Positions 39,593-47,800 of a stretch of DNA of 64,000 bases are shown here, piece after piece. Under the pieces are notes generated by a model. The model made no database searches. It worked only from the letters and a program-made list of their open reading frames with translations, and had not been told where the DNA came from. Position 1 is the stretch's first letter. The number at the start of each line of letters is the position of its first letter. Made by a program: the position numbers and the translations under genes. Source of the DNA: Pectinatus frisingensis (lineage in GTDB: Bacteria; Bacillota; Negativicutes; Selenomonadales; Selenomonadaceae); NCBI RefSeq assembly GCF_015732285.1, contig NZ_WIQU01000022.1:253119-317118 (forward strand), given 5' to 3'.

Positions 39593-39668
39593 AACCGGAC
39601 CTTCGGGAAGTTTTGGCTGTTGAATGACAGAGACAGCCTGCTGCACAACAGAAGGAGCTTGATTAATT

Positions 39669-41750
39669 ATGATGAGATCTTTGTTTACGGCCGTTTCCGG
39701 TCTAAAGAACCACCAGACCAGAATGGACGTAATCGGCAATAATATTGCCAATGTAAATACCACCGGCTATAAATCAAGCCGGGTGACTTTCGCTGATACC
39801 CTTAGCCAGACCTTATCCGGGGCGTCTTCATCCAACGGCAATGTCGGCGGGGTAGATGCCAAACAGGTTGGTCTGGGAATGTCGGTATCGTCCATAGATA
39901 CCAACTTCACACACGGCAGTGCCTCATCCACCGGCAACAATACGGATATGGCAATCGACACTGATAATGGGCTTTTTGTGGTAAAAGACGGTGACAACAC
40001 TTACTACACCCGTAATGGTAACTTTACCCTCGACGATGACGGCAGCCTGGTAATGAACGGCAGCGGCCTTCACTTGCAGGGCTGGAACGCGACCGACGGC
40101 AGCGTGAATCCCAGCGGCGACACGCAGAACCTCAAGATCAACATGAATTCGACAATGCAGCCAAAGCCGACTTCAACGGTCGCTTCAAGCGGTAATTTAT
40201 CGGCTGATGATAAATCAGAAACAATAAAAAATATAAAACTGACACTGGCGGATGGCACAACAGTATCAGTACCGTCCACTGACACCAGCACGGCATATCA
40301 TATAGGCGACACTGTAGATAAGAATAAGGTGGTTTTAATAAATGCGACCTTGGCGGATGGTTCTACTGTTCCCTTGACATCAGGAGGTCCCTTTAAGGCA
40401 GGTGGTTATCCGCCTTCAAACCAATTTGGTAATGTTAGTGGAATTGATCTTACCTTTGCGGATGGCAGCACTGCTACTGGAGTATCTGGCTTCACTTATA
40501 AAACAGGATATTCACCTATTATAAATAAAATAACGTTAAAATTTTCGGATAATTCTACTGTCGACGAATCAAGTGGTAGTTATAAAGTGGGAGATACTGT
40601 TGGTGGAAAAACGATATTAAGTATGACTGCTACTGATGGTACAACAACGTTTACTATACCAAGTAGCAGTACATCAACTTATACAGTGGGCATCGCATAT
40701 CCTAGTACTGTGTCAACTATGGCTGTCACGTATTACAATTCTGGTAATTCTGGGGCAACCACAAAGACGTCTGCATTGACAACATCACAGATAGATTCGT
40801 CTGGTTATACTATAGGTAATCCATATCAAAGCAAAATAACGGGAATAATTCCGACCACATTAGGCGGGACTACGGCGCCCACGGCTGATACGGATCCGGC
40901 TCATTTATATACTATCGATAGCAGTGATTATCCATATGGTACTCCGGATAATAGTACTATAAGCGGTATGACCTTGACTTTGTCTGATGGCACTAATAGC
41001 ACAACAAGCTCAGGTGTATATGGCAGCAGCTATACCTTGGGCGGGAGCACTTACCCAAGCTATGCGACCACGGCAACAGTATATGACAGTCTGGGTGCCG
41101 CACATTCTGTTCCGGTTTCATTCCAGCGTACATCAGGCACCGGCGATACCTGGCTGGCCAGTGTGGCTCCGGGTACCTATGGCACTTTGACGATTCCTTC
41201 CGGGGTGACCCAGACGCTGACCTTTGACGGCAGTACAGGAAAGCTGACATCAGGCGGTTCAATGACTGTCGGCATGACTGTGCCATATCCTAACGGTGCT
41301 ACACAGAACCAGCAGATATCAATCGATTTCAGCAATCTGACACAATACTCCGGTGAAAATAATGCCAGTGCCACCGGCGACGGCTATGCTGCCGGTTTTT
41401 ACAAGGACATGTCGATAGGCCAGGACGGTGTCATAACGATAAGCTATACCAATGGACAAAAGCAGACTGGCGGACAGATCGCCATTGCCTCTTTCAATAA
41501 TCCGGCAGGCTTGGAAAAAGAAGGCGGCAGCCTTTATTCACAGTCAAATAACTCCGGTACAGCCCGTGTAGGTACGTTTACGGCCCAGGGCGTGACAGTT
41601 ACACCTGGGGCATTGGAAATGTCCAATGTCGATATTTCCAATGAGTTCAGTGATATGATCGTCACCCAGCGTGGCTTCCAGGCCAATTCCAAAATTATCA
41701 CAGTATCCGATGAGATGCTTCAGACTCTTATCAATATGAAACAGTCTTGA
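39669..41750 (+). CDS. flgE: Flagellar hook protein FlgE with large repeat-containing insertion
   Basis: FlgE builds the hook, the universal joint. The 693-residue protein is long for the family (often 260-450). Residues 1-175 (SLFTAVSGLKNHQTRMDVIGNNIANVNTTGYKS; AIDTDNGLFVV) and about 470-693 (ending SNVDISNEFSDMIVTQRGFQANSKII) are ordinary hook sequence. Between them, about residues 186-467, lies a stretch of some eight degenerate repeats of 30-40 residues around the pattern I.x.ITL.F.DGST...G.Y..G..Y. Its DNA is visibly more AT-rich than both flanks, suggesting a separate evolutionary history for this surface domain. Two ATGs are in tandem at the start. Confidence 0.94.
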   Translation: MMRSLFTAVSGLKNHQTRMDVIGNNIANVNTTGYKSSRVTFADTLSQTLSGASSSNGNVGGVDAKQVGLGMSVSSIDTNFTHGSASSTGNNTDMAIDTDNGLFVVKDGDNTYYTRNGNFTLDDDGSLVMNGSGLHLQGWNATDGSVNPSGDTQNLKINMNSTMQPKPTSTVASSGNLSADDKSETIKNIKLTLADGTTVSVPSTDTSTAYHIGDTVDKNKVVLINATLADGSTVPLTSGGPFKAGGYPPSNQFGNVSGIDLTFADGSTATGVSGFTYKTGYSPIINKITLKFSDNSTVDESSGSYKVGDTVGGKTILSMTATDGTTTFTIPSSSTSTYTVGIAYPSTVSTMAVTYYNSGNSGATTKTSALTTSQIDSSGYTIGNPYQSKITGIIPTTLGGTTAPTADTDPAHLYTIDSSDYPYGTPDNSTISGMTLTLSDGTNSTTSSGVYGSSYTLGGSTYPSYATTATVYDSLGAAHSVPVSFQRTSGTGDTWLASVAPGTYGTLTIPSGVTQTLTFDGSTGKLTSGGSMTVGMTVPYPNGATQNQQISIDFSNLTQYSGENNASATGDGYAAGFYKDMSIGQDGVITISYTNGQKQTGGQIAIASFNNPAGLEKEGGSLYSQSNNSGTARVGTFTAQGVTVTPGALEMSNVDISNEFSDMIVTQRGFQANSKIITVSDEMLQTLINMKQS
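40224..41067 (+). repeat. Degenerate DGST-type repeat array coding the FlgE surface domain
   Basis: Successive units begin IKNIKLTLADGTT, VLINATLADGST, VSGIDLTFADGST, INKITLKFSDNST, ILSMTATDGTT, VSTMAVTYYNSG, ITGIIPTTLGGTT and ISGMTLTLSDGTN; most close with a Y(K/T/H)xG turn. The units are related in protein but not identical in DNA, so they are old duplications. Confidence 0.75.
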
Positions 41751-41764
41751 TTTTTATGAAGGGA

Positions 41765-41800
41765 CAGGGGAGAACGATTCTCCCCTTGCCTTTTATTTTT
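41765..41800 (+). terminator. Intrinsic terminator inside the flagellar operon, after flgE
   Basis: Stem AGGGGAGAA / TTCTCCCCT with a CGA loop, then TTGCCTTTTATTTTT. It is as good as those ending other units of the window, so part of the transcripts should stop after the hook gene. A TATAAT lies just beyond at 41812-41817. Confidence 0.78.
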
Positions 41801-41848
41801 CGATGTTTTAATATAATGCTTATACATCAATTATAATTGGAGAACGTT

Positions 41849-42049
41849 ATGATAAAATTAACAAAATTTAATTCTGAGTCAAATAAAAAAGGAGAATTCG
41901 TTCTCAATGCGGAAATAATTGAAACTATAGAACAAACTCCTGATACGGTCATCACCTTGTTGAACGGCAAAAAAATAATTGTCGATGAAAAAATGGATGA
42001 AGTAGTACGGCGGGTAATGCTTTATCGCCGTGCGTTACATAAGTATTAA
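41849..42049 (+). CDS. flbD: Flagellar protein FlbD
   Basis: FlbD (YlzI in Bacillus) is a small conserved protein of unknown exact role coded after flgE. The 66-residue product has MIKLTKFNS, FVLNAEIIETIEQTPDTVITLLNGKKIIV and the VVRRVMLYRR ending of the family. The open frame starts at a TTG four codons earlier, but TGGAGAA is spaced for the ATG at 41849. It is the first gene after the internal terminator. Confidence 0.93.
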   Translation: MIKLTKFNSESNKKGEFVLNAEIIETIEQTPDTVITLLNGKKIIVDEKMDEVVRRVMLYRRALHKY

Positions 42050-42058
42050 TGGAAAATA

Positions 42059-42092
42059 ATACAGTGTTTTTTACAAAATGATACTGTATAAT
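42059..42092 (+). repeat. Inverted repeat overlapping a -10-like box before fliL
   Basis: ATACAGT (42059-42065) and ACTGTAT (42083-42089), 17-base loop, the second arm running into TATAAT (42087-42092). The -35 is poor. It could be an operator or a weak hairpin. Confidence 0.4.
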
Positions 42093-42127
42093 ATAAAAAG
42101 AACTGCATACAAGGAAGGTGTGGTAAC

Positions 42128-42640
42128 ATGGCGAAAGAGGAAGTCGTTAACGATAATAATGGTGAAGACAGCGGCCAGAAAAAAGGAAAACCGACGGTCA
42201 TGATCATTGTGATAGTTTTGCTGGGATTGGTTCTGGCCGGCGGGATATCATATTTTGTGACGACTAAAGTAGTCAGCAGGACAAACGTTGCATCGCCAAT
42301 TAAAAAGGAACCAGGGGTATTTGTAAAAGTCGGTGATCCGAAAGACGGCACTGTTATAGTTAATGTCGGCGGTGTTAAATCCGGCCGTTACTTGAAAATT
42401 GGCATTGTACTGGAGATGAATCCGGCTGATGAAGTTAATTTCAAGGATAAGAAGTTGACAGATAACGCTCAAGCTAAAGTGCTCGATGCAGTGATGGGAA
42501 CATTGCGCGGTCAAAGCATGGATCAATTTGAAGCTGCCAATGAAGCTAAACTAAAGGATGCAATCAAGGAACAGGTCAATTCTGCCATAGGTGACGGCAG
42601 CGTCTATAATGTTTATATAACCAGCTTTGTCCTGCAGTAA
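42128..42640 (+). CDS. fliL: Flagellar basal body-associated protein FliL
   Basis: FliL surrounds the stator and supports torque. The 170-residue product has a short charged cytoplasmic start, one membrane helix (about residues 24-46, VMIIVIVLLGLVLAGGISYFV) and an extracytoplasmic domain with VGDPKDGTVIVNVGG, RYLKIGIVLEM and KDAIKEQVNSAIGDGSVYNVYITSFVLQ. AAGGAAGG lies upstream of the ATG. Standard place before fliM. Confidence 0.94.
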   Translation: MAKEEVVNDNNGEDSGQKKGKPTVMIIVIVLLGLVLAGGISYFVTTKVVSRTNVASPIKKEPGVFVKVGDPKDGTVIVNVGGVKSGRYLKIGIVLEMNPADEVNFKDKKLTDNAQAKVLDAVMGTLRGQSMDQFEAANEAKLKDAIKEQVNSAIGDGSVYNVYITSFVLQ

Positions 42641-42720
42641 TTGCCCCAAATATGGCTTACAGCTAATGAGGATATCTTTTCTTATTTAGTTAATATCACA
42701 ATAGCAAAGGAGGATGGCGA

Positions 42721-43731
42721 TTGCCTGAAGAAGTCTTATCACAAGCTGAAATTGATAAATTATTGTCGGCTATTTCAACCGGAGTTGTTTCTGCCGATGA
42801 GGTAAAAGCTGAAAAACAGAAAAAAATAAAAGTATATGATTTCAAGCGGCCGGATAAATTTTCCAAGGATCAGATCAGGACATTGTTTATGCTGCATGAA
42901 AATTTTGCCCGCCTTTTAAATACATATCTATCCACTAATTTGCGTGTATTAGCTAATGTTGAAGTTGCCTCTGTCGACCAATTGACTTACGAAGAATTTA
43001 TTCGTTCATTACCTAATCCCAGTGTCATAAGTATATTGTCCCTTTCTTCACTGAAGGGAAATATAATTTTTGAAATGGATACCAATATCGTATTTGCTAT
43101 CATTGACCGTTTGTTTGGCGGTATGGGTGATGAGGGTAAAATGAAATCCAGGACATTGACCGATATAGAAGAAACTGTCATGCGGAAAATGATGGGCAAA
43201 ATGATGGAAAATCTCCAGGAAGCCTGGTCCAATGTAGAAAATTTCAATGTAAATATTGAAAGCATGGAATCAAATCCGCAATTTACCCAAATTGTACCGT
43301 CCGGTGATATGGTGGTTATCATAACACTTCAGATCAAAATAGGTGATGTAGAGGGAATGATAAATATTTGTATCCCCTATATCGTGATTGAACCAATTAT
43401 TCCGAAATTGACCACTACTTTCTGGGTCGCTTCGGCGTCGACGCGTCAGGAACATCCTGAGGAAGTTGATGCACTTAAGCGTAAGCTGCGCAGGGCTGTA
43501 GTGCCTGTCAGTGTCCAGCTGGGGAAGGTAAGTCTTACAGTAAATGAATTTTTAAACCTGGGTATGGGTGATATTTTACGATTGGATACTAAAATTGATG
43601 GTGAATTACTTTGTATAATCGGTGAAAAACCTAAGTTTTACTGTCGGCCTGGTGTTATGGGGAAAAATTCCGCAGTTCAAATTACAAAAATGATAGAACA
43701 AGAAGAGGAGGAGGAGAAAAAGGATGGCTGA
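42721..43731 (+). CDS. fliM: Flagellar motor switch protein FliM
   Basis: FliM binds phospho-CheY and sets rotation sense. The 336-residue protein starts with EEVLSQAEIDKLLSAI, the CheY-binding peptide, has the CheC-like middle (LIDRLFGGMGDEGK-type; here IIDRLFGGMGDEG) and a C-terminal SpoA domain (VSLTVNEFLNLGMGDILRLDTKIDGELLCIIGEKPKFYCRPG). It starts at a TTG after AAAGGAGG. Its last 8 bases overlap fliY. Confidence 0.97.
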   Translation: MPEEVLSQAEIDKLLSAISTGVVSADEVKAEKQKKIKVYDFKRPDKFSKDQIRTLFMLHENFARLLNTYLSTNLRVLANVEVASVDQLTYEEFIRSLPNPSVISILSLSSLKGNIIFEMDTNIVFAIIDRLFGGMGDEGKMKSRTLTDIEETVMRKMMGKMMENLQEAWSNVENFNVNIESMESNPQFTQIVPSGDMVVIITLQIKIGDVEGMINICIPYIVIEPIIPKLTTTFWVASASTRQEHPEEVDALKRKLRRAVVPVSVQLGKVSLTVNEFLNLGMGDILRLDTKIDGELLCIIGEKPKFYCRPGVMGKNSAVQITKMIEQEEEEEKKDG

Positions 43732-44956
43732 TGGTATGCTTTCACAAGAGGAAATAGATGCTTTAACTAAGGGCATCACTCCTGACGCTCCACAAACAAG
43801 TACTCCAAATACGACAAATACAGATACAGCGGTTGACGCTGCGAATAGCGAAACGACTCCAAATGCAGCAGCTCCCCTTACTGAAATTGAAAAAGACACG
43901 CTGGGGGAAATCGGCAACATTTCTATGGGAAGTGCAGCCACAACGTTATCATTGCTGCTGGGACATAAGGTGTCAATTACCACACCGAATGTTACCATGG
44001 ATACGATGGCGGATATCAAGACACATTATCCTATACCGTATCTCATCGTGGGAGTCAGTTATACGACTGGCATTATCGGCAATAATATTTTAGCTATTCA
44101 GGCTCGTGATGCGGCAGTTATTGCTGATTTGATGATGGGTGGCAATGGTACAAATGTAAGTGATGAATTGGATGAAATACGTCAAAGCGCTGTGAGTGAA
44201 GCAATGAACCAGATGATGGGTTCTGTGTCTACGTCATTGTCACAGGTATTTGATAAAAAGATTGATATTTCACCTCCTAAAGTTCATATAGTCGACATGG
44301 CAACAGCCGATGAGGTAACAGATTTTTGGACGCAGACAGAACCCGTTATAAGGATTTCCTTTAAGATGGAAGTAGAGGGAATAATCGATAGTGAAATAAT
44401 GCAGATACTGCCTGTTGATGTTTCCCGTGAATTGGTGAGGGGATTGACTGAATCAGCTAAAAAGAGCGCTGAGCAGTCAACACTTCCACAACCGGAGCCG
44501 GCAGTACAGCCGGAAAGTACTCCGGCACCGGCAGCTGCAGCCGTTTCCCCGTCGCCTTCAAGCACGCCGGCGCAGCAGACTGCACCAACTTATCAGGTAC
44601 ATACGCAGCCAGGTAATTCACAAAATATCGTATCTAATGTTCCGGTTCAACCGGCACAATTTACACCGCTCACTGTTGGTCCACCGGCAGCGGTAAATAA
44701 TGCCAACATTGGTTTGCTTTTGAATGTGCCGTTGGATATTACTGTAGAACTTGGTTCAGCAAAAAAGAGCATTAAGGACATACTGGATTTATCGAGCGGT
44801 TCAATAATTGAGCTGGATAAGTTAGCCGGTGAACCTGTTGACGTATTGGTCAACGGTAAGTTATTGGCTAAGGGTGAAGTAGTTGTTATTGATGAAAATT
44901 TTGGTGTTCGTATAACTGATATAGCAAGTCCTTTGGAAGTAACCAGAAGTTTATAA
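43724..44956 (+). CDS. fliY: Flagellar motor switch phosphatase FliY
   Basis: FliY is the Bacillus-type fusion of a CheC-like CheY-P phosphatase and a FliN switch domain. The 410-residue protein has a CheY-binding N terminus (GMLSQEEIDALTKG), the CheC domain (about residues 50-235) with both E..N active motifs (TLGEIGNISMG; VSEAMNQMMGS), a Pro/Ala/Gln-rich linker (about 245-325) and a C-terminal SpoA/FliN domain (LNVPLDITVELGSAKKSIKDIL). No separate fliN exists in the window. GAGGAGGAGG precedes the ATG. Confidence 0.96.
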   Translation: MADGMLSQEEIDALTKGITPDAPQTSTPNTTNTDTAVDAANSETTPNAAAPLTEIEKDTLGEIGNISMGSAATTLSLLLGHKVSITTPNVTMDTMADIKTHYPIPYLIVGVSYTTGIIGNNILAIQARDAAVIADLMMGGNGTNVSDELDEIRQSAVSEAMNQMMGSVSTSLSQVFDKKIDISPPKVHIVDMATADEVTDFWTQTEPVIRISFKMEVEGIIDSEIMQILPVDVSRELVRGLTESAKKSAEQSTLPQPEPAVQPESTPAPAAAAVSPSPSSTPAQQTAPTYQVHTQPGNSQNIVSNVPVQPAQFTPLTVGPPAAVNNANIGLLLNVPLDITVELGSAKKSIKDILDLSSGSIIELDKLAGEPVDVLVNGKLLAKGEVVVIDENFGVRITDIASPLEVTRSL

Positions 44957-44998
44957 TATTAAAAATTTATATTTAATAACAATGAAGGAGAATACAAG

Positions 44999-45361
44999 AT
45001 GGCAACAAAAGTTTTGATAGTTGATGATGCGGCGTTTATGCGCATGATGGTCAAGGATATTTTGTCAAAAAATGGTTATGAGATAGTGGGTGAAGCAGAA
45101 AATGGTGCCGTCGCTTTGACAAAATATCAGGAATTAAAACCTGATTTGGTGACAATGGACATTACTATGCCTGAGATGGATGGAATTACCGCAGTAAAGG
45201 AAATAAAAAAGAGTGATCCAAATGCCAAAATTATTATGTGCAGTGCTATGGGGCAGCAGGCAATGGTAATTGAAGCTATTCAGGCAGGGGCACGGGATTT
45301 TATTGTAAAACCGTTCCAACCTGAAAGGGTTTTGGAAGCTGTTCGCAAAACTATGGGCTGA
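44999..45361 (+). CDS. cheY: Chemotaxis response regulator CheY
   Basis: CheY carries the signal from CheA to the switch. The 120-residue receiver domain has the acidic pair D9-D10, the phosphorylation site D54 in VTMDITMPEMDG, a serine in MCSAMGQQ and the lysine in FIVKPF. AAGGAG precedes the ATG. Its TGA overlaps the fliO ATG. Confidence 0.96.
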   Translation: MATKVLIVDDAAFMRMMVKDILSKNGYEIVGEAENGAVALTKYQELKPDLVTMDITMPEMDGITAVKEIKKSDPNAKIIMCSAMGQQAMVIEAIQAGARDFIVKPFQPERVLEAVRKTMG

Positions 45362-45912
45362 TGAATAAATACAAATGCATTGCATTTTCTGCGGCCATAT
45401 CTTTTTTCTTTTTATTCGTCCCCATGGTTTCGATATTTGCCGCCGGTGATTCTTCATCAGGCGGCTATTTATCTCAATATCAAAATGTCGATCCGCATCC
45501 GACAAGTGCTTCATGGATATCTACATTTGCCTATTTATTGAGCCTGATCGTTATTTTTGCGTTTGTCATTGGATTGGCTTATTATGTATCGCATTACTTA
45601 GGCGGACATTTTGGTAAAAATCTTAAACAGAGCAGTAAGGGTGTATTATTGGCCCATTTTCCCTTGGGAGCTAATCGCGCTGTATGTGTTTTGGAGATAG
45701 CCGGCCATATTATGATCTTAGGTGTGACTGATCATAATATAACTCTTTTAAAAGAAATAACGGATATAAAGGAAATAGAAAAGTTGCATTTATCTGATTC
45801 TGTTGAGATGAATGAAAAAAACCCATTAGATATTTTTGATAGTCAGATCAGCTCACTGGATGGAATTTCCAAAAAAATAGCCGGCATATTCAAAAATAAA
45901 TATCGTAAGTAG
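45361..45912 (+). CDS. fliO: Flagellar biosynthesis protein FliO
   Basis: FliO (FliZ in Bacillus) helps FliP build the export gate. The 183-residue product has a hydrophobic, signal-like N terminus (about residues 7-27), a short outside loop, one membrane helix (about 55-78, FAYLLSLIVIFAFVIGLAYYV) and a cytoplasmic domain with KGVLLAHFPLGANRAVCVLEIAGHIMILGVTDHNITLLKEI, matching the family. Sequence identity in this family is low, so position between cheY and fliP weighs heavily. Confidence 0.9.
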   Translation: MNKYKCIAFSAAISFFFLFVPMVSIFAAGDSSSGGYLSQYQNVDPHPTSASWISTFAYLLSLIVIFAFVIGLAYYVSHYLGGHFGKNLKQSSKGVLLAHFPLGANRAVCVLEIAGHIMILGVTDHNITLLKEITDIKEIEKLHLSDSVEMNEKNPLDIFDSQISSLDGISKKIAGIFKNKYRK

Positions 45913-45929
45913 AGAAAGGTTATTATGAA

Positions 45930-46685
45930 TTGAGAGGGTATCTTAAAACAGGCATATTATTATTGGGACTTGCAGCTATCCCAGCCTATACGGCAGCAGC
46001 CACACCACTGCCGTCGGCTAATATCAGTCTGGGTGTGGGTGCATCCAATAGTCCTCAGGACGTAGCGGTCACACTGCAGATAATGGCGGCGCTGACTATT
46101 TTATCAATAGCACCGGCAATTTTGATTATGACTACTGCATTTATTCGTATCGTTGTTGTATTATCTTTTTTACGCAATGCTCTTTCCATTCAAAATGCAC
46201 CGCCCAGTCAGGTAATTATCGGGTTGTCGCTGTTTTTGACATTTTACATAATGGCTCCATATTGGGGACAGGCTAATCAAAATGGGCTGCAGCCTTATTT
46301 AAATGGGCAGATTTCACAAAATGAGGCTTTGGAAAATGTAGCGGCACCGATCCGGGAATTCATGTTTAAACAGACGCGTGAGGCAGATATAGCATTATTT
46401 GTAAATTTGTCGCAGGAAAAACGCCCTGATACACAAGATGATGTTTCAACCTTTACATTGATCCCGGCTTTTATTATCAGTGAGCTTAAAACAGCTTTTC
46501 AGATAGGATTTATGATTTACATACCGTTTATTGTAATTGATATGATAGTTGCCAGTACATTGATGTCCATGGGGATGATGATGCTGCCGCCGACAATGAT
46601 TTCACTTCCATTTAAAGTGCTTTTGTTTGTCATGGTAGATGGCTGGCATTTGTTGGTAAATTCTTTAATTGTAAGTTTTAAATAG
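45930..46685 (+). CDS. fliP: Flagellar export gate protein FliP
   Basis: FliP forms, with FliQ and FliR, the core pore of the export gate. The 251-residue protein has a cleavable signal (RGYLKTGILLLGLAAIPAYTAAA), the conserved TAFIRIVVVLSFLRNALSIQNAPPSQVIIGL block and the C-terminal FQIGFMIYIPFIVIDMIVASTLMSMGMMMLPP block. It starts at a TTG with AAAGG about 12 bases upstream. Confidence 0.96.
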   Translation: MRGYLKTGILLLGLAAIPAYTAAATPLPSANISLGVGASNSPQDVAVTLQIMAALTILSIAPAILIMTTAFIRIVVVLSFLRNALSIQNAPPSQVIIGLSLFLTFYIMAPYWGQANQNGLQPYLNGQISQNEALENVAAPIREFMFKQTREADIALFVNLSQEKRPDTQDDVSTFTLIPAFIISELKTAFQIGFMIYIPFIVIDMIVASTLMSMGMMMLPPTMISLPFKVLLFVMVDGWHLLVNSLIVSFK

Positions 46686-46693
46686 GTGATATT

Positions 46694-46963
46694 ATGTCAG
46701 GAGATACAATAATTAATTTGAGTCAGAATGCCTTACTGATGGTTTTGGTGATTTCCGCTCCAATGCTTGGTTTGGGATTGATTGTCGGACTATTGGTAAG
46801 TATTTTCCAGGCTACTACGTCCATTCAGGAACAAACACTGGCTTTTATACCAAAAATAATCGCCGTATTTATTTCTATACTTATTTTTGGACCGTGGATG
46901 CTGACGATGATGGTAGATTATATGGCCCGTATTTTTATTAATTTACCGAATTATATTGGGTAA
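46694..46963 (+). CDS. fliQ: Flagellar export gate protein FliQ
   Basis: The 89-residue product is two membrane helices (about residues 17-38 and 50-72) with VSIFQATTSIQEQTLAFIPKI between them, the FliQ signature. Starts 8 bases after fliP behind TAGGTGA. Confidence 0.95.
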   Translation: MSGDTIINLSQNALLMVLVISAPMLGLGLIVGLLVSIFQATTSIQEQTLAFIPKIIAVFISILIFGPWMLTMMVDYMARIFINLPNYIG

Positions 46964-47017
46964 ACGATCAATACTAGGAAAGGAAAAGCTGCATATACTC
47001 AGGCAGTAGTCCTGCTC

Positions 47018-47800
47018 TTGGATTTATTTGATTTATTGCAAAACAATATTGGGGTTTATTTATTGGTACTGACAAGAATAAGTGGTATTTTTTTGATTTC
47101 GCCCTTTTTTGGCAGTATGAACATACCGGTAAAAATAAGAGCGGGTACAGCTTTTTTTATAAGTCTGGTGGTTTTTCCAATAGTTGATTTGCAGCAGCTG
47201 CCGGCTGTTCCCGGTCAATTGGGACAATATGTCATGTTAGTGATCAGTGAGCTGCTGATTGGCTGGTTAATCGGCTTTGTCGGTTATGTTTTATTTTCGG
47301 CAATTAATGTCAGCGGGCAGTTGATTGATATGCAGATTGGCTTTGCTACAGTGAATTTAATGGATCCTACTTCGGGACAGCAAGTTCCGCTGATAGGAAG
47401 TTTTTTATATAATTTGTGTATTTTAATTTTCCTGGCGACCAATGGACATTACATTGTTCTTTCCGCGTTAACAGAAAGTTTTGCGGTAATTCCGCCGATG
47501 ACAGCTCACTTTAGCGGTAATATTGCGATGTTTATTGTTGATATGGTCGGCAATGTATTCACTACCGGACTGAAGATAGCACTGCCGGTTTTATTTGCTA
47601 TATTATTGACTAATGTCGGGCTGGGAGTCCTTGCCAGGACAATGCCGCAGATGAATATATTTGTTGTCGGCATTCCAGCGCAGATTGTTGTGGGTGTATT
47701 TGTTATCGGCATGATGCTGCCTTTTTATGCTGTATTTTTAGGTGTGATTTTTAATGAGCTTTACAGCAGTATCACGACAATGCTGCACATTATATATTGA
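47018..47800 (+). CDS. fliR: Flagellar export gate protein FliR
   Basis: FliR is the third gate subunit. The 260-residue protein is all membrane helices with FLISPFFGSMNIPVKIRAG, INVSGQLIDMQIGFATVNLMDPTSGQQVPLIG and a conserved C-terminal part. The best start is a TTG at 47018 giving LDLFDLLQNN; no Shine-Dalgarno lies at normal distance, but AGGAAAGGAAAA is about 30 bases up with a small CAGG/CCTG hairpin between that could bring it close. The last 47 bases overlap the proposed flhB start. Confidence 0.93.
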   Translation: MDLFDLLQNNIGVYLLVLTRISGIFLISPFFGSMNIPVKIRAGTAFFISLVVFPIVDLQQLPAVPGQLGQYVMLVISELLIGWLIGFVGYVLFSAINVSGQLIDMQIGFATVNLMDPTSGQQVPLIGSFLYNLCILIFLATNGHYIVLSALTESFAVIPPMTAHFSGNIAMFIVDMVGNVFTTGLKIALPVLFAILLTNVGLGVLARTMPQMNIFVVGIPAQIVVGVFVIGMMLPFYAVFLGVIFNELYSSITTMLHIIY

